A DNA stretch of 34,821 nucleotides from Prochlorococcus sp. AG-402-L18 (GCA_003216725.1 QCIL01000016.1:1-34821), one strand, 5' to 3'; counted from the stretch's first letter, positions 1 through 8,915 are shown. Translations and numbers: made by a program. Notes: generated by a model not told the origin, from the sequence alone.

Positions 1-165
1 TGCTAGATGACCAAAATGTGTAGAGAAAAGCTTCTGATAAAGCTTTTCTTCAGTCATACCATCATGACTTTCAAAGTCATGAGCAGTAGCTATTCCGTAC
101 CATATTCGTCGGGTTGTTGGGTCCTGAGCTAGACCCTGGTTAAATGATGGAAATTTTGTTGCCAT
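1..165 (-). CDS. psaB: Photosystem I P700 apoprotein A2 (PsaB), N-terminal fragment
   Basis: Partial gene: the first 55 codons are present and the rest lies beyond the left edge. The translation starts [20 protein letters not shown] and continues through [14 protein letters not shown] to STHFGHLA, which is the conserved PsaB N-terminus. PsaB pairs with PsaA to form the photosystem I core that holds P700, the early electron acceptors and the shared FX iron-sulfur cluster in the thylakoid membrane. The ATG lies 27 bp after the psaA stop on the same strand, the usual psaA-psaB operon order, so it is probably co-transcribed from the psaA promoter. Identification is secure; nothing can be said about the missing C-terminal part. 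Confidence 0.97.
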
Positions 166-192
166 TGAATTAAAAAGGTAAAGATCAGGTAA

Positions 193-2496
193 TTAGCCCA
201 GCCCGAAAAGGCGAGCATGGAAGAAAGCCCATGTGGTAGCAATACCACCGACAAGGAAGTGTGTTACACCCACTGCTCTTCCCTGGGTAATTGATAAGGC
301 TCTTGGTTGGATGGTTGGTGCAACTTTTAATTTGTTATGTGCCCAAACAATTGATTCGAATAATTCTTGCCAATATCCTCGTCCGCTGAAGAGGAACATC
401 AAACTAAATGCCCAAATAAAGTGTGCACCTAAGAACATTAAACCGTACATACTTATTGATTGACCATAGCTTGTTAAGACTTGAGAAGCTTGTGCCCAAA
501 GGAAATCTCTTAACCATCCGTTTATAGTAATAGAACTTTGTGCAAAGTTACCACCTGTGAGACCCCAAACATCACTCTGCATTTTCCAAGAGAAGTGGAA
601 TATAACTATTGATAAACAGTTATACATCCAGAAGAGAGCTAAGAAAACGTGGTCCCATGAAGAAACTTGACATGTACCACCTCTTCCAGGTCCATCACAT
701 GGAAATCTAAATCCCAAAGAAGCTTTATCAGGAATTAATCTTGAGCTTCTTGCGTAAAGGACACCTTTGAGAAGAATCAAAACAGTTACATGAATTTGGA
801 AAGCATGAATGTGATGAATCATTAAATCAGCTGTCCCTAATGGAATAGGAGCTATAGCAACCTTGCCACCAACTTCTACTAAACTTCCATTAAAGACTTC
901 ACTTAAAGATTTGTGAGGTAAAGCTTCAGCTGTTCCAGCTAAGAGGGAAGTTCCTACAGCAGATGCCTGAATACTTTGTACCCATTGAGCAAAAATTGGC
1001 TGAAGTTGAATTGCAGAATCGCTAAACATATCTTGGGGTCTACCCAAAGCTCTCATAGTGTCATTGTGAATATAGAGTCCAAAGCTATGGAATCCTAACC
1101 ACATACATACCCAGTTAAGGTGACTTATTAGCGCATCGCGTGCCTTAAGAATCCTATCAAGTACATTATCAATATGTTTGGCGGGATCATAGTCTCTAAC
1201 CATTGCGATTCCCGCATGTGCTCCAGCTCCAACTATGAATAATCCGCCTATCCACATATGATGCGTAAATAATCCAAGAACTGTCATGTAGTCAGTAGCT
1301 ATGTATGGATAAGGAGGCATCGCATACATGTGATGTGATACAAGAATACTTATGGATCCAAGCATTGCTAGATTGACGGCTAACTGTGCATGTCTACTTT
1401 CTGCCATGAACTCAAAAAGTCCTTGATGACCTTTAGGAGCAGGGAATAATATTGGGTCTCCTTGTTGTGAATCTAATATTTCTTTCATGCTATGACCAAT
1501 ACCATAATTGGTTCTATACATATGACCACCAATTATTGCAATTACACCAAAAGCTAAATGATGATGCGAAACATCAGTCATCCATAAACTACCTGTTACA
1601 GGGTTTAGGCCACCCTTGAACGTTAGAAAATCGGAGAAAGCTAACCAATTTAGGCTAAAGAAATTGCCTGTGCCACTTGCTAAACCTGGGAATATCTGTC
1701 CAATAATTTGTGGATCACAGAGTTGATGCGGCATTGGCATGTCTGCAATAGTTGCTATTTCTTTCCCATTAATTACTAGAGGAGAACCTGCATCAATTGC
1801 ATCTAGAAGGGCTGCGGTAGGAGCTCCAATATGAATACAATGACCTGCCCAAGCTAATGATCCAAGGCCTACCAAACCAGCTATGTGATGGTTAAGCATA
1901 GACTCAATATCTTGAAACCACTCCATTTTTGGAGCCGCCTTATGGTAATGAAAAATTCCTGCATGAAGCATAAGTGCAGCCATAACTACAGCACCTATTG
2001 CTAAAGCCATTAATTCACTTTCATTGGTTATTCCCCATGCTCGCCACATATGAAATATGCCTGAACTTATTTGAATTCCATTGTAGTTTGCACCAAGATC
2101 TCCATTAAGCATTTCTTGGCCAACAATAGCCCAAACTTGTTGAGCACCAGGCTTAACATGTGTTGGATCAGCTAACCAACCTGTGTAGTTAGAAAATCTA
2201 GCACCATGAAAAAATGCAGCACTCATCCATATGAATATGACTGCAAGATGTCCAAAGTGAGCTGAAAAGATTTTTCTAGTTGCTTCTTCAGCATCGCCAG
2301 TATGCACATCGAAGTCATGTGCATCTGCATGCAAATTCCAGATCCAAGTTGTAGTTTTTGGACCTTTAGATAATTTACTCGACCAGAAACCTGGTTTATC
2401 TAATTTGGCAAAATCAATAGGTCTTGGATCGGTTTTAACCGGATCTTCCAAAACTTTTTTGTTTTTTTCTCCACTTTCTGGTGGGCTGATGGTCAT
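193..2496 (-). CDS. psaA: Photosystem I P700 apoprotein A1 (PsaA)
   Basis: A 767-residue protein, close to the usual 750-770 of PsaA. Conserved segments include [20 protein letters not shown] near residue 80, many His-rich membrane helices that hold chlorophyll, and [19 protein letters not shown] near residue 600, whose two cysteines ligate half of the FX [4Fe-4S] cluster. The protein ends in the typical FHARLFGLG. With PsaB it forms the photosystem I reaction-centre heterodimer in the thylakoid. The start is supported by a strong Shine-Dalgarno (GAGGTG) four bases upstream. It leads the psaA-psaB operon, and its upstream region carries a striking inverted repeat listed separately. Confidence 0.99.
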   Translation of the reverse strand: MTISPPESGEKNKKVLEDPVKTDPRPIDFAKLDKPGFWSSKLSKGPKTTTWIWNLHADAHDFDVHTGDAEEATRKIFSAHFGHLAVIFIWMSAAFFHGARFSNYTGWLADPTHVKPGAQQVWAIVGQEMLNGDLGANYNGIQISSGIFHMWRAWGITNESELMALAIGAVVMAALMLHAGIFHYHKAAPKMEWFQDIESMLNHHIAGLVGLGSLAWAGHCIHIGAPTAALLDAIDAGSPLVINGKEIATIADMPMPHQLCDPQIIGQIFPGLASGTGNFFSLNWLAFSDFLTFKGGLNPVTGSLWMTDVSHHHLAFGVIAIIGGHMYRTNYGIGHSMKEILDSQQGDPILFPAPKGHQGLFEFMAESRHAQLAVNLAMLGSISILVSHHMYAMPPYPYIATDYMTVLGLFTHHMWIGGLFIVGAGAHAGIAMVRDYDPAKHIDNVLDRILKARDALISHLNWVCMWLGFHSFGLYIHNDTMRALGRPQDMFSDSAIQLQPIFAQWVQSIQASAVGTSLLAGTAEALPHKSLSEVFNGSLVEVGGKVAIAPIPLGTADLMIHHIHAFQIHVTVLILLKGVLYARSSRLIPDKASLGFRFPCDGPGRGGTCQVSSWDHVFLALFWMYNCLSIVIFHFSWKMQSDVWGLTGGNFAQSSITINGWLRDFLWAQASQVLTSYGQSISMYGLMFLGAHFIWAFSLMFLFSGRGYWQELFESIVWAHNKLKVAPTIQPRALSITQGRAVGVTHFLVGGIATTWAFFHARLFGLG

Positions 2497-2500
2497 CTAG

Positions 2501-2506
2501 CACCTC
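2501..2506 (-). promoter_or_regulatory. Shine-Dalgarno of psaA
   Basis: On the minus strand this reads GAGGTG, separated by CTAG from the psaA ATG. It is complementary to the 16S rRNA 3' end and decides the psaA start. Several other genes in this window (cobJ, recA, the MoeB-like gene) show no such site. Confidence 0.7.
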
Positions 2507-2531
2507 GAAAATAATTGACATTAAAGCAGAC

Positions 2532-2575
2532 TTGTCGGATCTTGAACCTATTTTTAATAATAATGTTCAAGACAA
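2532..2575 (-). promoter_or_regulatory. Predicted stem-loop in the psaA leader
   Basis: On the plus strand TTGTC (2532-2536) and TTGAAC (2542-2547) face GTTCAA (2565-2570) and GACAA (2571-2575). This gives an 11-bp stem with a 5-nt bulge on one side and a 17-nt AT-rich loop. It lies 36-79 bases upstream of the psaA start codon, so it would form in the mRNA leader if transcription starts upstream of it. There is no U-run after it on the minus strand, so it is not a standard terminator. Its function is unknown; control of psaA translation or mRNA stability is inference. Confidence 0.45.
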
Positions 2576-2796
2576 CGAATCAATCAGAGCTTTAGTTGGT
2601 TCGTTTCAAAAATAATAAGGCAAAGATTCTTTCGTTATGCATTAACGTAACAAATGTTCTAATGATTGTTACTATATGAATATTTTGTTAAATTCTAGTC
2701 TGTGACTATAATATGAGTATTATTACTCAATATTTAAGAAAATATCTTAAAATTTTTTTTATATTTCAAAGAAAATTTTTAAATCCAGTGACAAGA

Positions 2797-2802
2797 TATA
2801 AT
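2797..2802 (+). promoter_or_regulatory. Candidate -10 box of cobJ
   Basis: A perfect TATAAT lies 28 bp upstream of the cobJ TTG start. No good -35 hexamer is visible at 16-18 bp, so this is a -10-only prediction. Transcription would begin near 2809 with a leader of about 20 nt. Confidence 0.4.
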
Positions 2803-2830
2803 TTCAACGTAACTATCAATAGTTTCTGAT

Positions 2831-4633
2831 TTGAAAGGAATTGCAATAGGTCTATCTAATAATTCAAAAGAAATTTTAAAAAGACTTAAAAAAACCGAAT
2901 TTGTCAAAGAGATATATATTGCGGGTTCTTCAAAAGATGACGTAAAGGTAAATGAACTTATTAAAGTAAAAAGGCCTCGAGAAATCCTACTTGAAAAATG
3001 GCCTGAGATAGATTTAATAATTTTTATAGGCTCAATTGCTGCATCAATACGCATAATACATTCTTTTTTAAAATCTAAAGATCAAGATCCAGGTGTAATC
3101 GTTATAGATAACAAATGTTCCAAGATAGTTCCTCTAATTGGCTTACATCAGTCAAATACTCAAAATATTGCATGTCAAATTGCTAATTTATTTGGTGGCG
3201 AAATAATAGAAACTAATAATTCTAATGATCAAAACTTATTAAGTCTTGATGCATTTGGATATCAATGGGGTTGGAAAAGATCTGGCAATACAAAGGATTG
3301 GTCAAAACTAGTAATTAAACAAGCTAAGAACAAAGAAATATTTTGCAAACAGTTATCTGGTAATAGCTTATGGAAAACTTCAGAATCAGGTGAGATTATT
3401 AATCAAAGTAATAAAGAGAAAACTGAGAAAACAGACTCCACATTTCATGTAAGTATATTCGAAAATCATTCAACAACTTGGCATCCCCCCGTATTATGGA
3501 TTGGTATTGGTTGTGAGAGAAATACAAGAAAAGAATTAATAGCAAACTCTTTAAATAATTTTTTAGGGTCAGTAAATATATCACATTATTCAATTGCAGG
3601 ATTTGCAACTATTGATATTAAAAAAGATGAAAAAGGAATTTTAGATCTTGCTGAAGAATACAACTTACCTATAAGATTTTTTTCTAAAGAAGATCTTTCA
3701 AAAATAATTGTTCCAAATCCATCAAATGTCGTGCAAAAGGAAATTGGCACACCTTCTGTGGCAGAAGCCTCTTGCCTAATGGCAGCAGGAGAAGAATCAA
3801 AATTATTAGAAGAAAAAAAAATTTTTAAAAATCAATCTGGGGCAGTAACTATCGCTGTAGCAGAATCAAAAAATCAATATAATCCAAACCATGGCGAAAT
3901 ACATATTATTGGAAGTGGGCCTGGTGATATCTCCTTCCTAACCAATAATGCAAGAAAAGCACTTTCAAGATGTACTGTTTGGATTGGATACAAAATGTAT
4001 TTAGATTTAATTAAGCCCTTAAAAAGGAGTGACCAAGTTGTAATTGAAAGTAAACTAACTGAAGAAAAAGAGAGATGCAGTAAAGCAATTAAACTTGCCG
4101 AGGAAGGAATAAAAGTGGCTTTAATTTCGTCAGGTGAATCTGGATTTTATGGCATGGCTGGTTTACTTTTAGAATTACTTCAAAAAATCAAAAAAGAAAA
4201 TAGACCATACTTTGAAGTTCATCCCGGAATAAGTAGTGTTCAATTAGCGGCCGCCCTCAGTGGGGCGCCACTAATGAATGACTTTTGTTCAATAAGTTTA
4301 AGTGATAAGTTAACTCCCTGGCCTTTAATTGAGAAAAAAATCAAAGGGGCTCTTCTGGGTGACTTTGTATTGGCTTTATTTAATCCTCAATCAATTGAGA
4401 GAAATTGGCAGTTAAAAAGTGCAATCAATTTATGTTTAAAATTTAGGCAAGGTGATACTCCCGTTTTAATAGCTAGACAAGTAGGGAGAGAAAATCAATC
4501 CAAAAATTTCTTTACTTTAAATACTATTCCTTTTAAAGAAGTAGATATGTTATCAATAATTATTATTGGAAATTCTCAAACGACTTTAATAGATGAAATA
4601 TTCCTAACTCCCAGAGGATACTTAAAAAATTAA
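2831..4633 (+). CDS. cobJ: CbiG-CobJ fusion: corrinoid ring-contraction enzyme (precorrin-3B C17-methyltransferase with CbiG region)
   Basis: A 600-residue two-part protein of the corrinoid (B12-type) pathway. Residues 1 to about 345 resemble CbiG, the cobalt-precorrin-5A hydrolase. The N-terminal part begins KGIAIGLSNN, and the C-terminal CbiG domain shows LWIGIGCERNT and later GTPSVAEASCLMAAG. From about residue 357 comes a tetrapyrrole SAM methyltransferase domain of the CobJ/CbiH type, with IHIIGSGPGD as the first glycine-rich loop and VALISSGESGFYGMAG as the next motif. CobJ/CbiH methylates C17 and contracts the ring. Such fusions are common in cyanobacteria. The start is TTG: the in-frame stop at 2810-2812 leaves no ATG or GTG upstream of conserved sequence. 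A TATAAT lies 28 bp upstream. Confidence 0.9.
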   Translation: MKGIAIGLSNNSKEILKRLKKTEFVKEIYIAGSSKDDVKVNELIKVKRPREILLEKWPEIDLIIFIGSIAASIRIIHSFLKSKDQDPGVIVIDNKCSKIVPLIGLHQSNTQNIACQIANLFGGEIIETNNSNDQNLLSLDAFGYQWGWKRSGNTKDWSKLVIKQAKNKEIFCKQLSGNSLWKTSESGEIINQSNKEKTEKTDSTFHVSIFENHSTTWHPPVLWIGIGCERNTRKELIANSLNNFLGSVNISHYSIAGFATIDIKKDEKGILDLAEEYNLPIRFFSKEDLSKIIVPNPSNVVQKEIGTPSVAEASCLMAAGEESKLLEEKKIFKNQSGAVTIAVAESKNQYNPNHGEIHIIGSGPGDISFLTNNARKALSRCTVWIGYKMYLDLIKPLKRSDQVVIESKLTEEKERCSKAIKLAEEGIKVALISSGESGFYGMAGLLLELLQKIKKENRPYFEVHPGISSVQLAAALSGAPLMNDFCSISLSDKLTPWPLIEKKIKGALLGDFVLALFNPQSIERNWQLKSAINLCLKFRQGDTPVLIARQVGRENQSKNFFTLNTIPFKEVDMLSIIIIGNSQTTLIDEIFLTPRGYLKN

Positions 4634-4714
4634 GTTTAGATTCTTTAATAAAATATTTTCTTTGCTTTTTTTTTGTAAGGATACTAATCTTTTAATGAGT
4701 ATGAAGAAAATTCA

Positions 4715-5539
4715 TTGAAAAATATTGGTTTAATTTTATTTGACATAGATGGTGTAATTCGCAGCGTAGAAAATAGTTACAGACTTTCACTGAAAAAAAC
4801 AGTTTACAAATTTTGTGGTTGGGAACCAAGTTATGAAGATATTGATAGCGCAAAAAATGAAGGGATTTGGAATAATGACTGGGATTTAAGTTTAGAGCTT
4901 ATAAAAAGATACGTAAAAATAGGGAAATCGAACCTAAAAATACCTTCAAGAGAAGATATAATTAAATGTTTTGAAGAATTTTACTTTGGCGCAGATCCAA
5001 ATGATGATAGTAAGTATTGGTCTGGATTTATCAAAAATGAAGAATTATTAGTTGATAAAAAGTTTTTTGAAAAATTACAAAGTAATGGAATTATTTGGGG
5101 CTTTGTAAGTGGTGCAGAATCTGCTTCTGCAAAATTTGTTTTAGAAAAAAGACTTGGACTAAAATCACCTCCATTAATCTGTATGGGGGATGCACCTGAT
5201 AAGCCAGATCCAAAAGGTTTTATTCGTTTATCACAAAAACTTATTGGTGATAAACTTGGTTCATCAAATATTCCCATCGCATATGTAGGTGATACTATCG
5301 CAGATGTAAAGACAGTTATCAACGCTAGAAAAATAATACCATCTCAGAAATTTATAAGTATTGGGTTAGCCCCTCCTCATTTACATCTAAAATCTCGATT
5401 AAAAGAACGTAATTCATACGAAACCAATCTGCGCAACGAAGGTGCAGATCTGATTTTAAGTTCTATTAATGACCTAAATAATATTAACCTTAATCTATTT
5501 AGGGAAGGGGAGATTTTCAGAGATACATCCTTTGGTTGA
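4715..5539 (+). CDS. HAD-superfamily hydrolase (TIGR01548-like)
   Basis: A 274-residue soluble protein with the four HAD motifs in order. Motif I is LILFDIDGVIR at about residues 6-16 (nucleophile and acid-base Asp), motif II the Ser in FVSGAES, motif III the Lys in DKPDPKGF, and motif IV YVGDTIADVK. It probably hydrolyses a phosphate ester or phosphoanhydride; the substrate is unknown. It resembles the cyanobacterial HAD group labelled TIGR01548 (from memory, not searched). The start is read as TTG, placing the nucleophile Asp at residue 10 as usual. A tiny frame (ATG at 4695, stop at 4716-4718) overlaps this TTG. It lies 81 bp after cobJ on the same strand and may be co-transcribed. Confidence 0.85.
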   Translation: MKNIGLILFDIDGVIRSVENSYRLSLKKTVYKFCGWEPSYEDIDSAKNEGIWNNDWDLSLELIKRYVKIGKSNLKIPSREDIIKCFEEFYFGADPNDDSKYWSGFIKNEELLVDKKFFEKLQSNGIIWGFVSGAESASAKFVLEKRLGLKSPPLICMGDAPDKPDPKGFIRLSQKLIGDKLGSSNIPIAYVGDTIADVKTVINARKIIPSQKFISIGLAPPHLHLKSRLKERNSYETNLRNEGADLILSSINDLNNINLNLFREGEIFRDTSFG

Positions 5540-5851
5540 AGCTTTTGTCTATTAAAAAAAGCTGCTTGTAAGTCTTTTACGCTAATTGAGAATAAATATT
5601 GTTAAAGCCTTCAAAACTTGTGTCGCAATTCTCCATCAACCAAAATTATATTAACGCTATGCAACATTAAGCAAAGTAAAACAATCAAATTTATAAATTT
5701 TTATTTTTATCACAATATTGCTCACAAAATTTTTGCAACATTATGACTTTGTGAGGCAGCCATAAGCTTAAAGAATTATCGACATCTCTTTCTTTTACTT
5801 AATTTTTTTATTTATTTACAACCTTAGGCTATCTCAGGCAACAAATTAGGA
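5540..5851. other. Gene-free spacer between HAD gene and tRNA-Ser
   Basis: About 310 bp of AT-rich sequence with no credible open frame. At its left edge AGCTTTT (5540-5546) faces AAAAGCT (5557-5563), a weak stem without a T-run that might help end the HAD transcript. In the middle is a perfect 8-bp inverted repeat (5721-5755), listed separately. The right end is the 3' trailer of the tRNA. Nothing else was recognised. Confidence 0.5.
5721..5755. repeat. Perfect inverted repeat in spacer
   Basis: CTCACAAA (5721-5728) faces TTTGTGAG (5748-5755) across a 19-nt loop; the outer G-C pair can also form with a one-base bulge. It lies inside the gene-free spacer, about 100 bp downstream of tRNA-Ser on the tRNA strand. 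It could be part of a small RNA or a processing site; there is no direct evidence for either. Confidence 0.4.
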
Positions 5852-5940
5852 CGGAGAGGGAGGGATTCGAACCCTCGACAAAAGTTACCTCCTGTAACTC
5901 CTTAGCAGGGAGCCGCTTTCAACCACTCAGCCACCTCTCC
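5852..5940 (-). tRNA. trnS-GCU: tRNA-Ser (anticodon GCU)
   Basis: On the minus strand the acceptor stem GGAGAGG at the 5' end pairs with CCTCTCC, followed by discriminator G, and the T arm contains GGTTCGAATCC. The anticodon loop CTGCTAA holds GCT, reading serine AGC/AGU codons. The 89-nt length comes from a long variable arm, as in all type II serine tRNAs. CCA is not encoded. A GATAAT about 11 bp upstream is a possible -10. It sits between the HAD gene and alr, downstream of alr's 3' end. Confidence 0.95.
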
Positions 5941-6001
5941 AATTATTATAGATTATCAATTTTTTTGCTAAGATTCAAAGTTTTTTAGTTTATCGAAATG
6001 T

Positions 6002-7195
6002 CTAATTAACTTGAACTCGAGGTAATCTATTCTTAAAAGAGCAAAGGATTTCCCAAGGAATAGTATTAGATTGCTCTGCCCAATCAACAGGTGAAATTGT
6101 TTTATTCCCATCAGATCCGAGTAGTAGCATAGTGCTGCCAACTACAATATCTCTTGAATCTGTAATGTCTACGATCATTTGATCCATCGTTATAGATCCG
6201 ACTTGCGGATATAGTTTTTTGTTATGAATAACATTTATTTTTCCAGAAAGATTTCTTAAAATACCATCTGCATAACCGATACTAAGTATAGCCAACTTAG
6301 TTTCTCGATTACTGACAAATTTTTTTCCATAACTTACTCCTACCCCTTTTCTTATAGTTCTTACAAAAGCAACTTTTGCCTTTAAATATAGTGCCGGTTT
6401 AAGAGACAAATTATCAATTATTTTTTTTAAAGGATTATAACCATATATCGATAACCCAATACGTACCATATCAAAATGAAAATTGCTTCCAAGTAGCATT
6501 CCTGCTGAATTTGCAAGATGAATCTGAATATCTTTTTCAATATTGATTTTTTTCAACAAAATCTTAAATTTATTCATCTGTAATTGAGTATTACTATTTG
6601 CATCTAAAGCATCATCTTCGTCTGCTGTTGAGAGGTGACTATATATTCCTTTTATCAAAATATTTTCAAAAGATTTTATCTTTGCAAAATCATCTACAAA
6701 TTGATCTGATTGAAATCCTAGCCTTGACATACCAGTATCAACTTTAAGATGAATATTAAATTTCTTACCATATTTCTTACCAATATTATTGCAAATCAAA
6801 CATTCACTAATACTACTTATAGTTGGCATTAGATCATTTTTAAAACAAATCAATAATTCCTCATTTCTATAGATATTTCCAAGAACAAGAATTGGTATGT
6901 TTATTCCAAAAGAACGAAGTTTTATTCCTTCCTTTAATGTTGCTACACCTAATTGAGAAGCCCCGCCTTTAATGGCATATTCCGATACAAATTTTGCATC
7001 ATGTCCATATCCATCAGCTTTTACGACAGCCATTAATTGGCAATTTTTTTTTAACATTGCAATCAATTGTTTCACATTGCTCTCTATCGCATTACCATCA
7101 ACTTCTATCCAAGATCTTTGAGTTGGATCTAATATCCCTTCAATACCCATGTAACTATCTAGATGATTATCTTGGTTATTTAAACGAATTTGCAT
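6002..7195 (-). CDS. alr: Alanine racemase
   Basis: PLP-dependent enzyme converting L- to D-alanine for peptidoglycan in the cytoplasm. The PLP-binding lysine lies in MAVVKADGYGHDA (Lys59 with this start), and the second catalytic base is the tyrosine in GVSYGKKF (Tyr289). KVDTGMSRLGF and IGYADGI are also family hallmarks. Length is 397 residues against the usual 360-390; the extra is at the N-terminus, so Met16 (7150) is a possible alternative start. It is divergent from the HNH gene, with 68 bp between this start and the HNH start chosen here. Confidence 0.96.
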   Translation of the reverse strand: MQIRLNNQDNHLDSYMGIEGILDPTQRSWIEVDGNAIESNVKQLIAMLKKNCQLMAVVKADGYGHDAKFVSEYAIKGGASQLGVATLKEGIKLRSFGINIPILVLGNIYRNEELLICFKNDLMPTISSISECLICNNIGKKYGKKFNIHLKVDTGMSRLGFQSDQFVDDFAKIKSFENILIKGIYSHLSTADEDDALDANSNTQLQMNKFKILLKKINIEKDIQIHLANSAGMLLGSNFHFDMVRIGLSIYGYNPLKKIIDNLSLKPALYLKAKVAFVRTIRKGVGVSYGKKFVSNRETKLAILSIGYADGILRNLSGKINVIHNKKLYPQVGSITMDQMIVDITDSRDIVVGSTMLLLGSDGNKTISPVDWAEQSNTIPWEILCSFKNRLPRVQVN

Positions 7196-7263
7196 TGAAT
7201 TTTTCTAAAATAATGCGCTTAACAAAATATACAGTTAGCATGACATGTAAATTGATATTTGGC

Positions 7264-7770
7264 ATGGGCCAGACTCTTGTTCTAAATGCATCTTATGAGC
7301 CTTTAAATATTACTTCTTGGCGTAGAGCTGTGATACTAATGATTAAAGGCAAAGCAGAAAGCTTGGAAGAGGATCATGAAAATATTATTCATAGTGGACA
7401 AAAACTACCTACTGTTATTAGACTTCGTTACTACGTTAAAGTGCCATTTAGGGAGGTATCCCTCACAAGGAAAAATATACTATTAAGAGATAATAATTCT
7501 TGTCAGTACTGTAGTTACCATGGAAGTGATTTATCTATAGATCATGTTTTACCAAGAAGCAGAGGAGGAAAGGATCATTGGGAAAATGTAACAACAGCAT
7601 GCCTTAGATGTAATGTCCAAAAAGGTAATAGGACTCCAGAAGAAGCAAATATGCCTTTAAAAAGAAAACCATATCGTCCACTGAGCAATCTTAATTTTGA
7701 AGCAACGAAACAAATAGACTCTGGAAGGCATAAAGAATGGAGTAAATATGTAATTGGTATGGCTGCTTAA
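7264..7770 (+). CDS. HNH endonuclease-family protein
   Basis: With the start at MGQTLVLNASYEPLN the protein has 168 residues. The C-terminal half carries an HNH/zinc-finger domain: Cys80-x2-Cys83, then IDHVLPRSRGG with the Asp93-His94 pair, Asn108, and CLRCN (Cys113, Cys116, Asn117). The paired CxxC motifs would bind structural zinc while His and Asn form the beta-beta-alpha metal site that cuts DNA. Proteins of this type are single, chromosomal and widely conserved in cyanobacteria, so a housekeeping role is likely, but the target is unknown. In-frame ATGs at 7213 and 7240 are alternative starts; 7264 is chosen because homology appears to begin there. The open frame reaches into alr only on paper. 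It converges on prfA. Confidence 0.88.
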   Translation: MGQTLVLNASYEPLNITSWRRAVILMIKGKAESLEEDHENIIHSGQKLPTVIRLRYYVKVPFREVSLTRKNILLRDNNSCQYCSYHGSDLSIDHVLPRSRGGKDHWENVTTACLRCNVQKGNRTPEEANMPLKRKPYRPLSNLNFEATKQIDSGRHKEWSKYVIGMAA

Positions 7771-7785
7771 TTTAATAAATAAATT

Positions 7786-8874
7786 TTAATCAATATTGAA
7801 TTCTTCCATCATTTTTTTTTGTTCTTGAGCTATACAGGCATCAATAACTTCTTCTAATTGACCTGCAAGAATTGGTTCTAATGAAAAGTTAGTCCCCAAT
7901 CTATGATCAGTAGTTCTATTATCTTTGAAGTTATAGGTTCTAATTTTTTCACTTCTATCACCAGTTCCAACTTGCATTAGCCTTTGTGACCTTTCCTTAT
8001 CATTGGCTTCCTTCAATTGTATTTCATATAATTTAGCTCTTAAAATCTCCATTGCTCGCTCTCGATTTTGTAACTGAGATCTTTCTTGGGTACAAAATAC
8101 TCTTATACCTGTTGGTTTATGAAGAAGGTCAATCGCAGTTTCTACTTTATTAACATTTTGACCTCCGGCGCCTCCTGATCTGGCGGTCCCAACTTCTAAA
8201 TCAGTTGGATCAATTTTAACTTCTACTGGATCAGCTTCAGGCATAACAGCTACTGTTGCAGTAGAAGTATGTACTCTTCCTTGTGATTCAGTAGCTGGGA
8301 CTCTTTGAACTCTATGAACTCCTGCCTCAAATTTAAGTTGACTATACACAGCTTCTCCCTTGATAGAAATAACTAATTCTTTAAATCCTCCCATATCAGA
8401 TTCAGAAGCACTAATAGGTTTTACTGACCATCCAATTTTTTGTCCATATCTTTCATACATTCTTGCCAAATCACCAGCCCAAATACATGCTTCATTTCCT
8501 CCGGCTCCTGCTCTTATCTCTAACATTACACTTCTCTCGTCTCTTGGATCTTTTGGTAATAAAGCAACTGTCGCTTTTTGGATGAGTTTGCTCTTGTAAT
8601 TTTCTAAAGAGATCAATTCCTCGTTGATCAATGATTCCATATCTTGATCATTTTTATTCTCTTTGAGTAATTGTCTTGAATCTTCAATCTCTTTTTCTGT
8701 TTTAGTTAATTCATTGAAATCTACTACTAAAGGTTCTAATTTTGCTCTTTCTTTTGCTATTGATTCTAATTTTTTTGGATTATTAGCGATATCAGGATCT
8801 GCAAGCTGCATTTCTAAATTCACAAAACTTTCCGAAGCAGTCTTTAACCTTGCAATTAATGTAGTGTATTCCAC
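7786..8874 (-). CDS. prfA: Peptide chain release factor 1 (RF1)
   Basis: A 362-residue class-I release factor that recognises UAA and UAG and triggers peptide release in the ribosome. The GGQ catalytic loop is in [12 protein letters not shown] (residues 237-239). The codon-reading tripeptide is PAT (193-195), the P-x-T form that marks RF1 rather than RF2. Length and motif order are normal. It is the last gene of the long minus-strand translation cluster, 41 bp after rpmE, and meets the HNH gene tail to tail with 15 bp between stops. Confidence 0.98.
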   Translation of the reverse strand: MEYTTLIARLKTASESFVNLEMQLADPDIANNPKKLESIAKERAKLEPLVVDFNELTKTEKEIEDSRQLLKENKNDQDMESLINEELISLENYKSKLIQKATVALLPKDPRDERSVMLEIRAGAGGNEACIWAGDLARMYERYGQKIGWSVKPISASESDMGGFKELVISIKGEAVYSQLKFEAGVHRVQRVPATESQGRVHTSTATVAVMPEADPVEVKIDPTDLEVGTARSGGAGGQNVNKVETAIDLLHKPTGIRVFCTQERSQLQNRERAMEILRAKLYEIQLKEANDKERSQRLMQVGTGDRSEKIRTYNFKDNRTTDHRLGTNFSLEPILAGQLEEVIDACIAQEQKKMMEEFNID

Positions 8875-8915
8875 TTTTGGTTTTGGTTAATTATTAATTT
8901 TTTAAATTTATATTC

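Larger units (their letters stand above)
2497..2830. other. Intergenic regulatory region between divergent psaA and cobJ
   Basis: This 334-bp stretch holds no convincing gene. It must contain the minus-strand psaA promoter and leader and the plus-strand promoter of cobJ. It contains several perfect inverted repeats: the leader stem-loop at 2532-2575, GTAACAA/TTGTTAC at 2647-2653 and 2666-2672, TGAGTA/TACTCA at 2714-2729, and TTTAAGA/TCTTAAA at 2733-2751. No perfect match to the RpaB HLR1 motif (paired TTACA half-sites) was seen. The exact psaA promoter could not be fixed; TATTAT- and TATAGT-like -10 candidates exist on the minus strand, without good -35 partners. Confidence 0.6.

Noticed and set aside
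2779..3054. 91-codon minus-strand open frame opposite the start of cobJ
   Set aside because: It lies almost wholly antisense to the well-supported cobJ frame, has no recognisable domain, and its composition is that of a shadow frame.
4650..4675. AAAATATTTT followed by T-rich sequence after cobJ as an intrinsic terminator
   Set aside because: The stem has no G-C pairs and only a short loop; it is too weak, and the next gene is close behind on the same strand.
6994..7263. Long N-terminal extension of the HNH gene reaching into alr
   Set aside because: The extra segment up to about 7200 is antisense to conserved alr sequence and has no HNH-family similarity. Homology begins at the Met at 7264.
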